The translations under genes and the position numbers were made by a program. From Roseinatronobacter monicus (lineage in GTDB: Bacteria; Pseudomonadota; Alphaproteobacteria; Rhodobacterales; Rhodobacteraceae): a DNA stretch of 64,000 nt. Shown one piece after another: positions 46,634 through 55,827 of this stretch (positions are counted from its first letter, which is position 1; each line of letters starts with the position of its first letter). Under the pieces are notes generated by a model, which was not told the origin of the DNA, did not search any database, and worked only from the letters and a program-made list of their open reading frames with translations. The stretch covers positions 1,297,001-1,361,000 of the forward strand of contig NZ_VFPT01000001.1 of the NCBI RefSeq assembly GCF_006716865.1, written 5' to 3'.

Positions 46634-47814
46634 TACCAATCAGCATTGATCAGAACTCTTGAGCCCAGTCGCGGGTTCCAATGGAGGTGATTGTGTCGGG
46701 CATGCTGACCAATTTGTTCCAAGCCTTGCAGCAATGATCTACGATGTCTTCATAGGTTTCGAAGATGAGGTTTGATAGCCAGTTGTCTCGCATGAATTGC
46801 CAGATGTTTTCGACTGGATTGAGTTCTGGGCATTTTGCGGGGATCGGGATGATGGTGATGTTGTCCGGAATGACCAGCTTGTCAGTCATGTGCCATGCGG
46901 CTTGATCCACGAGCACAGCCCCATGTGCTTTGGGTGCGACAGTTTGGGAGATTTCAGCAAGATGCAGGGCCATCGCTTCGGTATTGCACGCTGGCAGCAC
47001 AAGACCTGCAGCTTTCCCGAGGGCTGGGCAAATCGCTCCAAAGATGTAGCTTGAACTCGTGCGCTGATCATGTGGGGCGGAAGGTCGCGTACCGCGCTTC
47101 GCCCATCGGCGCGTGATCTTGTTTTTCTGGCCGACACGCGCTTCATCTTGGAACCAGACTTCGATCACAGTGCCTTGCAGGAGCCGTGCGCGGAGCTTTG
47201 CTACTGCGGCTGCAAACCCTTTTTTTTAAAGTCCTCCAGTGCGGCTGTATCTTGCGCGTGATGGCGCGGGCGTGCTGTGAGTTTGACATAACCAAGCGCC
47301 CTGAGTTCCCGGCTTATCGACGTCTCGTGAAGTGAAATCCCAAATGTGTCTGCAATCCATTTCCTCAGATCACTCAGGCGCCAGCGGACGACCCCATGGA
47401 CCGATAAGGTCGGACCGCTCTCAACAATTGCAGCAAGCGCCCTGCGCTGCTCATCGTTAAGCTTAGACTGCTGACCAGGAGCTTTGCCGTTGATCAAGCC
47501 GTCAGGCCCGCGGGCATTAAACCGCTCCACCCAGTCACGGACAATTTGTAGGCCAACACCACCAATCCGAGCAGCATCGCTGCGCCGACCGCCATCATAG
47601 ATCTCCGCCAGCGCCAAAAGCCTGCGGGCTTGGTTGGCATCCTTTGTCTTTCGCGCAAGTTCTCTCAACTTCATGCCGTCGTAGTCTGTCCGTAACGCGA
47701 GCGCTGCGCCCATAGAGAGGCCCTCCCCAGAAAATCTGACGCCATTGAGTCAGATCTTCATAGATTTGGGAATCCCAAAACCCTCAGAAGAGTCAGATTT
47801 CGCGAGACTTGGTA
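46634..47814 (-). mobile_element. IS630-like element, copy 3 (1181 bp)
   Basis: The ends TACCAATC and CTTGGTA are flanked by TAA at 46631-46633 and 47815-47817. It sits inside the ISL3 transposase gene. Removing it with one TAA restores GHNYITLF, the expected ISL3 sequence. Confidence 0.95.
46650..47713 (-). CDS. IS630-family transposase, copy 3 (orfA/orfB with -1 frameshift)
   Basis: orfA is 47201-47713 and orfB is 46650-47168; both are identical in protein sequence to copies 1 and 2. The eight-A slip run lies on the minus strand at 47220-47227. Confidence 0.93.
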
Positions 47815-48329
47815 TAATTATGCCCGCGGCGCGCAGCTGTCTCGTCAATCCCAAGGGCGGTCACGGCGCTGAAGTCTTCGCGATCTCGCGCTGACGACAC
47901 GTAATGGTCAAGAACCCGCCAGAGGCGATCGTCACCAACATCAAGCATATCAGCAACAGCCTTCACCGGCATCTGTCGCACCAGCGCAATCACAAAGGCT
48001 TCAAACAACTGACTGAAACCGCTGCCACTGCGCGCCCAGGGGACCGGAACCTGTCCGGTCTTGCTACATTGGCTGCAAGCAACACGTGGCACATCGGCAT
48101 GGATGAAAGCCTTGTGCTCGAAAAAACGCAGGTGTTCCCAGATCCTGGATCGCGTGTCATGGACGGGCTGATCGGGCGCGCCACAGGAGGGACAAGCAAA
48201 TCGACTTCCCGCCTTGAAGCGGACGTCAAAGTGGATCTCTTTGAGTTTGGCGTCAAAACGTACGTCCGTGACACTCCACGGAGCCTGCAGGCCAAGAGCT
48301 GTCGTGAACAAACTTGTCTCGGGACCCAT
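47815..48329 (-). pseudogene. ISL3-family transposase, 5' part
   Basis: This part starts MGPETSLFTTALGLQAPW after a strong GAGGAGGT ribosome site. It contains the N-terminal zinc-finger region (FACPSCGAPDQPVHD ... VACSQCSKTG), a helix-turn-helix, and the first catalytic Asp in ALGIDETAARRGHNY, where IS630 copy 3 cuts it. Confidence 0.93.
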
Positions 48330-48533
48330 GAATACCTCCTCATCCGCTGGTTTCAGGAAGCTTCACCCTATCCAAAAAAACTGCCGCAGCTCAACAGGCT
48401 CGGCGCGTCTGACGCTGCGATATTTGAGGTCTCCGCGACAGACGCGCCTTATGTTGTGACCACAATATCTGGTAGAAGATTCAATCCGCCGCCCACCAGC
48501 AACCCACACAAATCGCGAAGGGACCCTCAAACG

Positions 48534-49160
48534 CTCGTCCACTCACCCTTATAGTTAATACTATGCGAAACCTGCTTTCGCTTGCAGACTTCGAAGCTGA
48601 TGAGACTAGATTGATCAAAAACACTAGAGCCGATTATGGAACAGACAGTGAAGAAACTGCTAACGCTCCACTGCCGGAAATAAAAAATAGAATTGGCGAC
48701 TCAGTATCTAAATTGAATATTGGATATAAAATTAACCTCAACCTGCCCGAGACAACAGACATTGAAGTCTTCAATGCAATTTTTTATTGTCTTGAAATGT
48801 CTATTAGACGTCTAATAAGGGATACCTTTGTTTCAATATATGGCTTAGCATGGTGGGATCGCGCGAATGTTGCGGTTGGCATTCGGGAAGAAGTAAAGAG
48901 AAATCGAACTCGCGAACGAGACTCCGCCATCACATCGAGATCAGACGATCCACTTGATTACACCACCTTCGGTCAATTATCACAGCTGATAACGGATAAT
49001 TTTGATTTATTTGAGCCAGTGTTTGACTCAAAGCCAGCGGTAGGCCGGGTGTTGAATCAACTCAATCTACTTCGTGGGCCAATCGCGCATTGCAGTATGC
49101 TCGCCCCTGACGAGCGAGGTCGCCTTGAGCAAGCTGTTCGAGATTGGTTTCGATTACTAA
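48534..49160 (+). pseudogene. DUF5343-HEPN gene, second part (Swt1-type HEPN-like domain)
   Basis: This part continues in frame from residue 121 of the broken gene: ARPLTLIVNTMRNLLSLADF completes DUF5343. A C-terminal helical domain follows (about 165-330) with NIGYKINLNLPETTDIEVFN, LEMSIRRLIRDTF, GLAWWDRANV and LITDNFDLFEPVF. The motif RGPIAH at residues 301-306 fits the R-x4-H ribonuclease motif of HEPN domains, and the layout resembles Swt1-type HEPN. IS630 copy 4 inserts two codons before the stop; the native end is LLS then TAA (53173-53175). A frame from ATG 48563 remains open but would lack the N-terminal half. The base composition is AT-rich, as in the first part. Confidence 0.85.
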
Positions 49161-49176
49161 TACCAATCAGCATTGA

Positions 49177-49708
49177 TCAGAACTCTTGAGCCCAGTCGCG
49201 GGTTCCAATGGAGGTGATTGTGTCGGGCATGCTGACCAATTTGTTCCAAGCCGTGCAGCAATGATCTACGATGTCTTCATAGGTTTCGAAGATGAGGTTT
49301 GATAGCCAGTTGTCTCGCATGAATTGCCAGATGTTTTCGACTGGATTGAGTTCTGGGCATTTTGCGGGGATCGGGATGATGGTGATGTTGTCCGGAATGA
49401 CCAGCTTGTCAGTCATGTGCCATGCGGCTTGATCCACGAGCACAGCCCCATGTGCTTTGGGTGCGACAGTTTGGGAGATTTCAGCAAGATGCAGGGCCAT
49501 CGCTTCGGTATTGCACGCTGGCAGCACAAGACCTGCAGCTTTCCCGAGGGCTGGGCAAATCGCTCCAAAGATGTAGCTTGAACTCGTGCGCTGATCATGT
49601 GGGGCGGAAGGTCGCGTACCGCGCTTCGCCCATCGGCGCGTGATCTTGTTTTTCTGGCCGACACGCGCTTCATCTTGGAACCAGACTTCGATCACAGTGC
49701 CTTGCAGG
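49177..49708 (-). pseudogene. IS630 transposase orfB, copy 4 (separated from orfA)
   Basis: The frame holds the intact DDE region (VWFQDEARVG, AVLVDQAAWH, ELNPVENIWQ), but the 16 or so codons that should link it to orfA lie 2.8 kb away beyond IS66. A -1 fusion is impossible, so this copy cannot make its own transposase, though its ends could still be moved by that of another copy. Confidence 0.9.
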
Positions 49709-49723
49709 GTAACCGCCCGATTT

Positions 49724-50020
49724 CTACCGCGGCCATTTATCCTTGACGCGTGCGATTATTTCGGGGTCATCGACGAAGTCTTCGAGGAATGCATGCCATG
49801 TATCCTGTGATATGCGCGCATCGCTGAGCATGTCTTTGAGCTCTTCGATACCATCGTCGGTTAAGGTCGTGATGGATTCGTCCGCTCCAGTGTGGACGCT
49901 GACGATCGCACCATAACTGAGGTTGTCATCATTCCAAATGACAGCCTCCAACATCTCGAGGTCCTCGCCGAGCATTTCCGCGACATATTCGAGGGTGCAG
50001 AGATTAGTCACGGTGGTCAT
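49724..50020 (-). CDS. IS66 fourth ORF, unknown function
   Basis: The 98-residue acidic protein begins MTTVTNLCTLEYVAEMLGED and contains GAIVSVHTGADESITTLTDDGIEELKDML. It lies 9 nt after tnpC and ends 15 nt from the IS end, so it belongs to the element. I do not recognise the family. Its acidity and position suggest a regulator or target-immunity factor, but nothing shows that. Confidence 0.75.
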   Translation of the reverse strand: MTTVTNLCTLEYVAEMLGEDLEMLEAVIWNDDNLSYGAIVSVHTGADESITTLTDDGIEELKDMLSDARISQDTWHAFLEDFVDDPEIIARVKDKWPR

Positions 50021-50029
50021 CCTGCGGCT

Positions 50030-51643
50030 TCAGGTTTTTGGCTTCCAGTTCCAGGGCAGCAGTTCCCCAAGGCGGGGGTTCATATGATCATGGATGCGAT
50101 CCAGAACATCTGCCAGATAGGCTTGTGGATCAAGACCGCTCATCTTTGCTGACTCGATAATGGTCATGGCACGCGCAAGAGTTTCGCCCCCAGCATCTGA
50201 GCCTGCGAATAACCAGTTCCGTCTCCCGACTCCGATCGGCCTGAGCGCCCGCTCAGCAGCATTGTTATCGATGGCCACGCGCCCGTCATCGAGAAACAGC
50301 GTAAGTGCCTTCCAGCGGCTCAGCCCATACCGGAACGCTTTGGCCAGATCGCTTTTGCCGGGGATGCGTGTTAATTGCTGCTCTGCCCAGACCCGGAAGG
50401 CCTCGACCTTGGGTTTGGTTTTTTCCTGGCGCACTGCTTTGCGTATGTCTGCGGGCTGACCGTTGATCTGGCGCTCGATATCATAAAGCGCGCCGATCCG
50501 GTCGAGCGCTTCGCGCGCGATTTCAGATTTCGTCACAATCCAAACATCATGGAAGTCGCGCCTCAGGTGGGCCCAACATGCAGCCTCTCGGAACTGGCTC
50601 TTGCCGTTGAGATCAGGAGCATAGAGCTTGGTATACCCTTTGTAGCCATCGGCCTGCAAAATGCCGCTGGATTTGGCGAGGTGGGTCAGGACATGCTCTT
50701 CTTTCCAGTCAGGGGCGAACTGGTAGACAGCCCCCGGCGGGGCTCCTCCCGCCCAAGGGCGCTGGTCGCGAACATAGGCCCACAGGCGGCCTTTTTTCAC
50801 ACCTTTTCCAAGCCCTCTGTCTCGTCGACTTCGATCAAGGACCCGGATAGGTGTATCATCTGCATGTAGCAGATCGCTGGCCATGATTGCGTCCTCGATC
50901 ATCTTGATCAGTGGCGCCAGTGCTTTCATTGCCCCGCCGCACCAGTCGGCCATCGTTGTATCGGAAATATCTGCTCCCATCCGGGCGAAGATTTCATTGA
51001 GGCGATACAAAGTCAGCTGATCATCGTATTTCGAGACCAGGATGAATGCCAACAGGTTTGGGCCCGCCATGCTGCGCGGGATTGGTCTGCTGGGGGCGGG
51101 TGGCTGAACGATCTTCTCGCAGCACCGGCAAGATTTCTTGATGCGCGCGATTTCGATGATTTTCATCTGCGCTGCGATCATATCAAGCAACTCGCTGACA
51201 TCCTCACCTACCACCCGCAGATTGCCACCGCAGTCGGGGCATGTGTCACCAGGATCAAGCTCACGGCGTTCGCGGGGGGTATCAGGCGACACTTTAGGAC
51301 GACGGCGTTGCTTCTTTTCTGGCGCATCTGCTGTGGTATTACGCGCGTCTGCGTCCGTGTCAGCGTCCTCACTCTCATCTGGCGACGTGTCTTGTGCCTC
51401 GGCAACAGCGACATTCAGGTCTTCCAGCGCGAGTTCCAATTGTTCGATCTCACGCTCGATCTTTTCCGAGCTGGAACCGAACTTCTGTTTCTTCAGTTTG
51501 GCAATCCGGATGCGCAGGGCTTGAACGAGCAAGTCATGCGCGCGCAAGGTGGCCAGGATTTTCTGGTTCTCTGCCTGCAAAGAGGTGATCATCACCTTCA
51601 GAGCGGCCGGATCGTTGGGGAGAGAAATCGCTGCTTGGGACAT
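50030..51643 (-). CDS. tnpC: IS66-family transposase TnpC
   Basis: The 537-residue transposase has an N-terminal leucine-zipper-like helix (about 15-80). A zinc-binding segment contains CPDCGGNLRVVGEDV, and a DDE core follows with Asp in LLHADDTPIRVLD and Asp in ILQADGYKGYTKLY. The Glu is in IDNNAAERALRPIGVGRRNWLF, the family hallmark. A C-terminal IS66_C segment (SGLDPQAYLADVLDRIHDH) closes the protein. It appears intact. Confidence 0.96.
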   Translation of the reverse strand: MSQAAISLPNDPAALKVMITSLQAENQKILATLRAHDLLVQALRIRIAKLKKQKFGSSSEKIEREIEQLELALEDLNVAVAEAQDTSPDESEDADTDADARNTTADAPEKKQRRRPKVSPDTPRERRELDPGDTCPDCGGNLRVVGEDVSELLDMIAAQMKIIEIARIKKSCRCCEKIVQPPAPSRPIPRSMAGPNLLAFILVSKYDDQLTLYRLNEIFARMGADISDTTMADWCGGAMKALAPLIKMIEDAIMASDLLHADDTPIRVLDRSRRDRGLGKGVKKGRLWAYVRDQRPWAGGAPPGAVYQFAPDWKEEHVLTHLAKSSGILQADGYKGYTKLYAPDLNGKSQFREAACWAHLRRDFHDVWIVTKSEIAREALDRIGALYDIERQINGQPADIRKAVRQEKTKPKVEAFRVWAEQQLTRIPGKSDLAKAFRYGLSRWKALTLFLDDGRVAIDNNAAERALRPIGVGRRNWLFAGSDAGGETLARAMTIIESAKMSGLDPQAYLADVLDRIHDHMNPRLGELLPWNWKPKT

Positions 51644-51706
51644 GGAAATTTATACCATATCCCAAGCCTTATATCCACTAAAAACAAGCAATTACAGCAA
51701 GATAAA

Positions 51707-52054
51707 TCATCCGACACGGGCTGGCGGCGCGCCCCAATCCGGCCTTCGCCACTCCATTCCTTCCCACAGCATGGCCAGCTGCGCAGAGGTCAAACGCGCG
51801 CTTCCGTCAGAGGCCGAAGGCCATGGGAAACGCCCCTTCGAGAGAACTTTATAATACAGACAAAATCCCTGTCCGTCCCAAAACAGCAGCTTTATCCTAT
51901 CTCCCCGACGCCCACGGAATGCAAAGACTGCGCCGCTCGCAGGGCGCTGGCGTAGCACATCCTGTGCAATCGCCGACAGGCCGGCAATCCCCTTACGCAT
52001 ATCAGTGTAGCCGCAAGCCAGATAGACCCTAACCCCAGTGCCCGGACCAATCAT
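51707..52054 (-). CDS. tnpB: IS66 accessory protein TnpB
   Basis: The 115-residue product is the standard IS66 Orf2 protein (VRVYLACGYTDMRKGIAGLS, FAFRGRRGDRIKLLFWDGQGF), required for IS66 transposition by an unknown mechanism. Its start overlaps the tnpA stop by 4 nt. About 60 nt separate it from tnpC. Confidence 0.96.
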   Translation of the reverse strand: MIGPGTGVRVYLACGYTDMRKGIAGLSAIAQDVLRQRPASGAVFAFRGRRGDRIKLLFWDGQGFCLYYKVLSKGRFPWPSASDGSARLTSAQLAMLWEGMEWRRPDWGAPPARVG

Positions 52055-52440
52055 GCCGCTTCCACCGCCTTTATCAGCCGGGTCAAGGCAGACGCATCGA
52101 CATCTGTATCAATGCGCAAACTCCGGCCATTGCGCAGAACAACCTCAACCCGCCCGTCTTGCTCATCACTAACCGCACAAGGTCTCGATGCCTCAGGGTC
52201 CATTTCCAAAAACTCGACCGGCAAAAACACCGTTTCAGGGTCGTATGGCAAAAGGCCCTTCCTCTTCAGATCGTATCGCCAGCTATAGATCTGCTGCCGC
52301 GTCACATCATGACGCTGGGCAATCTGGGTCACTGTCGCCCCACCGACTCCAACTGACCGTACGATTGCCACCTTCTCCTCATCACTCCAACGTCGCCGCC
52401 GTTCAGCCCCAAGTATTTCTCCGCGCATCAATGCCTCCAA
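52051..52440 (-). CDS. tnpA: IS66 TnpA (IS3/IS911-type helix-turn-helix protein)
   Basis: The 129-residue protein has a helix-turn-helix segment (WSDEEKVAIVRSVGVGGATV, then QIAQRHDVTRQQIYSWRYDL) that probably binds the IS ends. It is the first gene of the IS66 operon. It is intact. Confidence 0.94.
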   Translation of the reverse strand: MEALMRGEILGAERRRRWSDEEKVAIVRSVGVGGATVTQIAQRHDVTRQQIYSWRYDLKRKGLLPYDPETVFLPVEFLEMDPEASRPCAVSDEQDGRVEVVLRNGRSLRIDTDVDASALTRLIKAVEAA

Positions 52441-52553
52441 TAAGGGACGTCGTTAACGACGTCGTTAAAGACATCTCATAACATCGCGAAGCGCCCAGAA
52501 GCAGGCGGTTCAAATCGGGTGGTTACCTTGCAGGAGCCGTGCGCGGAGCTTTG

Positions 52554-53066
52554 CTACTGCGGCTGCAAACCCTTTTTTTTAAAGTCCTCCAGTGCGGCTG
52601 TATCTTGCGCGTGATGGCGCGGGCGTGCTGTGAGTTTGACATAACCAAGCGCCCTGAGTTCCCGGCTTATCGACGTCTCGTGAAGTGAAATCCCAAATGT
52701 GTCTGCAATCCATTTCCTCAGATCACTCAGGCGCCAGCGGACGACCCCATGGACCGATAAGGTCGGACCGCTCTCAACAATTGCAGCAAGCGCCCTGCGC
52801 TGCTCATCGTTAAGCTTAGACTGCTGACCAGGAGCTTTGCCGTTGATCAAGCCGTCAGGCCCGCGGGCATTAAACCGCTCCACCCAGTCACGGACAATTT
52901 GTAGGCCAACACCACCAATCCGAGCAGCATCGCTGCGCCGACCGCCATCATAGATCTCCGCCAGCGCCAAAAGCCTGCGGGCTTGGTTGGCATCCTTTGT
53001 CTTTCGCGCAAGTTCTCTCAACTTCATGCCGTCGTAGTCTGTCCGTAACGCGAGCGCTGCGCCCAT
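52554..53066 (-). pseudogene. IS630 transposase orfA, copy 4
   Basis: The 170-residue helix-turn-helix half is identical in protein sequence to the other copies. The slip run is still present, but the downstream frame now enters IS66, so only the truncated DNA-binding product can be made. Such a product could compete with full transposase at the IS ends. Confidence 0.9.
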
Positions 53067-53179
53067 AGAGAGGCCCTCCCCAGAAAATCTGACGCCATTG
53101 AGTCAGATCTTCATAGATTTGGGAATCCCAAAACCCTCAGAAGAGTCAGATTTCGCGAGACTTGGTATAAGTTAACATG

Positions 53180-54835
53180 CTACCTCGTAAATTTCTTATA
53201 CTTCACCCGCTTCGGCTCCAAAGCATCCGGCCCCAAACGCCGCTTCTTATCGTCCTCATAGGCCGCAAAATTGCCCTCGAACCACTCTACATGCGCCTCG
53301 CCTTCAAAGGCAAGAATATGCGTGCACAGCCGGTCGAGGAAGAAGCGGTCGTGCGAGATGATCACTGCGCAGCCTGCGAAATCTTCCAATGCCGCTTCCA
53401 GCGCCTGCAATGTTTCCACGTCCAGATCGTTGGTCGGTTCATCGAGCAGCAGCACATTGCCGCCTGCGCGCAGCAGTTTGGCCATATGCACGCGGTTGCG
53501 TTCGCCCCCCGACAGCAGGCCCACTTTCTTTTGCTGGTCGCCGCCCTTGAAGTTGAACGCGCCCACATAGACGCGGCTGTTCACTTCCGCATCGCCCAGC
53601 ACGATCACATCCAGCCCGTCCGAGATTTCTTCCCACACGGTTTTCTTTGCATCCAGCGCATCGCGCGACTGGTCGACGTAAGAGAGTTTCACAGTGTCGC
53701 CAAATTCCACCGTGCCTGCATCGGGCTGTTCCTGCCCTGTCAGCATCCGAAACAGGGTCGATTTGCCTGCCCCATTGGGGCCGATCACGCCGACAATCCC
53801 GCCGGGGGGCAGGGCGAAGCTCAGGTCTTCGATCAGCAACTGGTCGCCATAGCCTTTGCGCAGGTTCTCGACCTCGATCACCTTGGCCCCCAGACGCGGG
53901 CCGTTGGGAATGATGATCTGGGCGCGGCCCACCTTTTCCCGCTCGGATTGCCCGGCCTTCTCCTCATAAGCCTGAATGCGGGCCTTGGATTTGGTCTGCC
54001 GCGCTTTCGCACCGGCCCTGATCCATTCCAATTCACGCTCCAGCGATTTCTGGCGGGCCTTGTCTTCGCGCGATTCCTGGGCCAGACGCTTGGCCTTTTG
54101 TTCGAGCCATGCGGAATAGTTGCCCTCGTATGGGATGCCGCGGCCCCGGTCCAACTCCAGAATCCAGCTTGTGATGTCATCAAGGAAATAGCGGTCATGG
54201 GTGACGATCAGGATCGTGCCCTTATACTCAATGAGGTGCTTTTGCAGCCAAGCGATGGTTTCGGCGTCCAGATGGTTGGTCGGTTCGTCCAGCAGCAGCA
54301 TGTCGGGCGCTTCTAGCAGCAGCTTGCACAGGGCCACGCGGCGTTTCTCGCCCCCCGACAGGGTTTCGACCGAGGCGGTATCCGGTGGGCAGCGCAGCGC
54401 TTCCATAGCGACATCAATCTGGCTGTCCAGATCCCACAGATTCTCTGCGTCGATCTGGTCTTGTAGCGCGGACATTTCATCGGCCGTCTCGTCCGAGTAG
54501 TTCATGGCCAGTTCATTGTAGCGGTCCAGCTTGGCCTGCTTCTCGGCCACGCCCAGCATGACATTGCCGCGCACATCAAGAGTTTCGTCAAGATGCGGTT
54601 CTTGCGGCAGATACCCCACTTTCGCGCCCTTTGCGGCCCATGCCTCGCCGGTGAAATCCTTGTCCGTGCCTGCCATGATGCGCAAAAGCGTCGATTTGCC
54701 CGCACCGTTGACGCCGACCACGCCGATTTTGACACCGGGCAGAAAGCTCAGGCGGATATTCTCAAAGCATTTCTTGCCGCCGGGATAGGTCTTGGACACA
54801 CCATCCATGTGGTAGACATATTGATAGGACGCCAT
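53180..54835 (-). CDS. ettA: energy-dependent translational throttle protein (ABC-F ATPase)
   Basis: The 551-residue cytosolic ABC-F protein has two ATPase domains: Walker A in VGVNGAGKSTLLRIMAG and IGPNGAGKSTLFRMLTG, and signatures LSGGEKRRVALCKLL and LSGGERNRVHMAKLL. Walker B occurs in LLLDEPTNHLD and LLLDEPTNDLD. The arm (about 95-140) and linker (RELEWIRAGAKARQTKSKAR) are those of EttA. It gates the first elongation step of the ribosome according to the ADP/ATP ratio. It ends 4 nt before the relic stop of the DUF5343-HEPN gene. Confidence 0.96.
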   Translation of the reverse strand: MASYQYVYHMDGVSKTYPGGKKCFENIRLSFLPGVKIGVVGVNGAGKSTLLRIMAGTDKDFTGEAWAAKGAKVGYLPQEPHLDETLDVRGNVMLGVAEKQAKLDRYNELAMNYSDETADEMSALQDQIDAENLWDLDSQIDVAMEALRCPPDTASVETLSGGEKRRVALCKLLLEAPDMLLLDEPTNHLDAETIAWLQKHLIEYKGTILIVTHDRYFLDDITSWILELDRGRGIPYEGNYSAWLEQKAKRLAQESREDKARQKSLERELEWIRAGAKARQTKSKARIQAYEEKAGQSEREKVGRAQIIIPNGPRLGAKVIEVENLRKGYGDQLLIEDLSFALPPGGIVGVIGPNGAGKSTLFRMLTGQEQPDAGTVEFGDTVKLSYVDQSRDALDAKKTVWEEISDGLDVIVLGDAEVNSRVYVGAFNFKGGDQQKKVGLLSGGERNRVHMAKLLRAGGNVLLLDEPTNDLDVETLQALEAALEDFAGCAVIISHDRFFLDRLCTHILAFEGEAHVEWFEGNFAAYEDDKKRRLGPDALEPKRVKYKKFTR

Positions 54836-55011
54836 GGTTGCTTCTCCGCTGCGAATTGGGTTTTGTGTTCCCTACAAGGGGTAGCGGTATCGCGCAAGGC
54901 TTGCGCAGTTGTCAGGTTCCCTTACGGAAATATCGCTTTTGTACACGCCAAGGCTTGTCAAACGGGTTTCAGTCGGTGCTAATGATTGCAACTTGATCAA
55001 AAAGGATCGCC

Positions 55012-55785
55012 ATGCCAGCGCTGCCAGTCATCGAGATACGGGATCTGCACAAGTCCTATGGCACGTTGGAAGTGCTGAAAGGCGTCAGCATCAACGCGCA
55101 AAAGGGGGATGTGATTTCGTTGATCGGGTCGTCCGGGTCGGGCAAATCGACGCTGCTGCGCTGCTGCAACTTGCTCGAAGACAGCCAGCAAGGCGAGATC
55201 CTGTTCAATGGCGAGCCGGTGCACTGGAAAGGCAAGGGCCTGAACCGCCAGCCCGCTGACCGCGCACAAGTCACACGCATTCGCACCAACCTGTCGATGG
55301 TGTTCCAAAGCTTCAACCTCTGGGCGCATCTGAGTGTTTTGCAAAATGTCATGGAAGCGCCTGTGCATGTGCTGAAACAAGACCGCGCCGAGGTCGAGGC
55401 GCGCGCACGTGCACTGCTGGACAAGGTGGGTATCGGGGACAAGGCCGATGTCTATCCGGCGCAGATGTCGGGTGGCCAGCAACAGCGCGCCGCCATCGCC
55501 CGCGCCCTGTGCATGGAGCCGGAGGCGCTGCTGTTCGACGAGCCGACATCCGCCCTCGACCCCGAGTTGGAGCAGGAAGTTATCCGCGTCATCAAGGCTT
55601 TGGCGATTGAGGGGCGCACCATGCTGATCGTAACCCATGACATGCGCCTTGCGGCAGATGTTTCCAATCATGTCGTTTTCTTGCATGATGGAAGGATTGA
55701 GGAGCAGGGACCACCCGCGTCACTGTTCAAGTCGCCGCAATCGGCACGACTCAAGCAATTTCTCAGCCACTCACTGGTGGACTGA
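55012..55785 (+). CDS. polar amino-acid ABC transporter ATPase (HisP/GlnQ type)
   Basis: The 257-residue ATPase has Walker A GSSGSGKSTLLRCCN, signature MSGGQQQRAAIARAL, Walker B ALLFDEPTSALD and switch His in VTHDMRLA. The insert WKGKGLNRQPADRAQVTRIR is typical of the histidine/arginine/octopine group. It is the first gene of a rightward run that continues through a binding protein, two permeases, two glutamine-synthetase-like ligases, an amidotransferase and an oxidase. AAAAAGGA lies before ATG 55012. Confidence 0.95.
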   Translation: MPALPVIEIRDLHKSYGTLEVLKGVSINAQKGDVISLIGSSGSGKSTLLRCCNLLEDSQQGEILFNGEPVHWKGKGLNRQPADRAQVTRIRTNLSMVFQSFNLWAHLSVLQNVMEAPVHVLKQDRAEVEARARALLDKVGIGDKADVYPAQMSGGQQQRAAIARALCMEPEALLFDEPTSALDPELEQEVIRVIKALAIEGRTMLIVTHDMRLAADVSNHVVFLHDGRIEEQGPPASLFKSPQSARLKQFLSHSLVD

Positions 55786-55827
55786 GGAGTTAAATCTCAA
55801 AGAAACGTCACAACACGGGAGAGACTG

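Larger units (their letters stand above)
45851..48525 (-). mobile_element. ISL3-family insertion sequence, interrupted by IS630 copy 3
   Basis: Terminal inverted repeats GGCTATTTCGCGGTTTGTGT (left) and GGTCCCTTCGCGATTTGTGT (right, reversed) match at most positions. An 8-bp direct repeat CTCAAACG lies at 45843-45850 and 48526-48533, the duplication size expected of ISL3. Without the nested IS630 and its TAA, the element is 1491 bp. Confidence 0.95.
49709..52526 (-). mobile_element. IS66-family insertion sequence (2818 bp)
   Basis: Terminal inverted repeats GTAACCGCCCGATTT and GTAACCACCCGATTT (one mismatch), with an 8-bp target duplication CTTGCAGG at 49701-49708 and 52527-52534. It carries tnpA, tnpB, tnpC and a fourth small ORF, all leftward. 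Confidence 0.97.
49161..53167 (-). mobile_element. IS630-like element, copy 4, interrupted by IS66
   Basis: The ends TACCAATC (49161) and CTTGGTA (53167) are flanked by TAA at 49158-49160 and 53168-53170. The element is split by an IS66-type IS at 49709-52526. Its orfB differs from the other copies by one residue (Thr in place of Lys in the CCKAWN segment). Confidence 0.95.
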
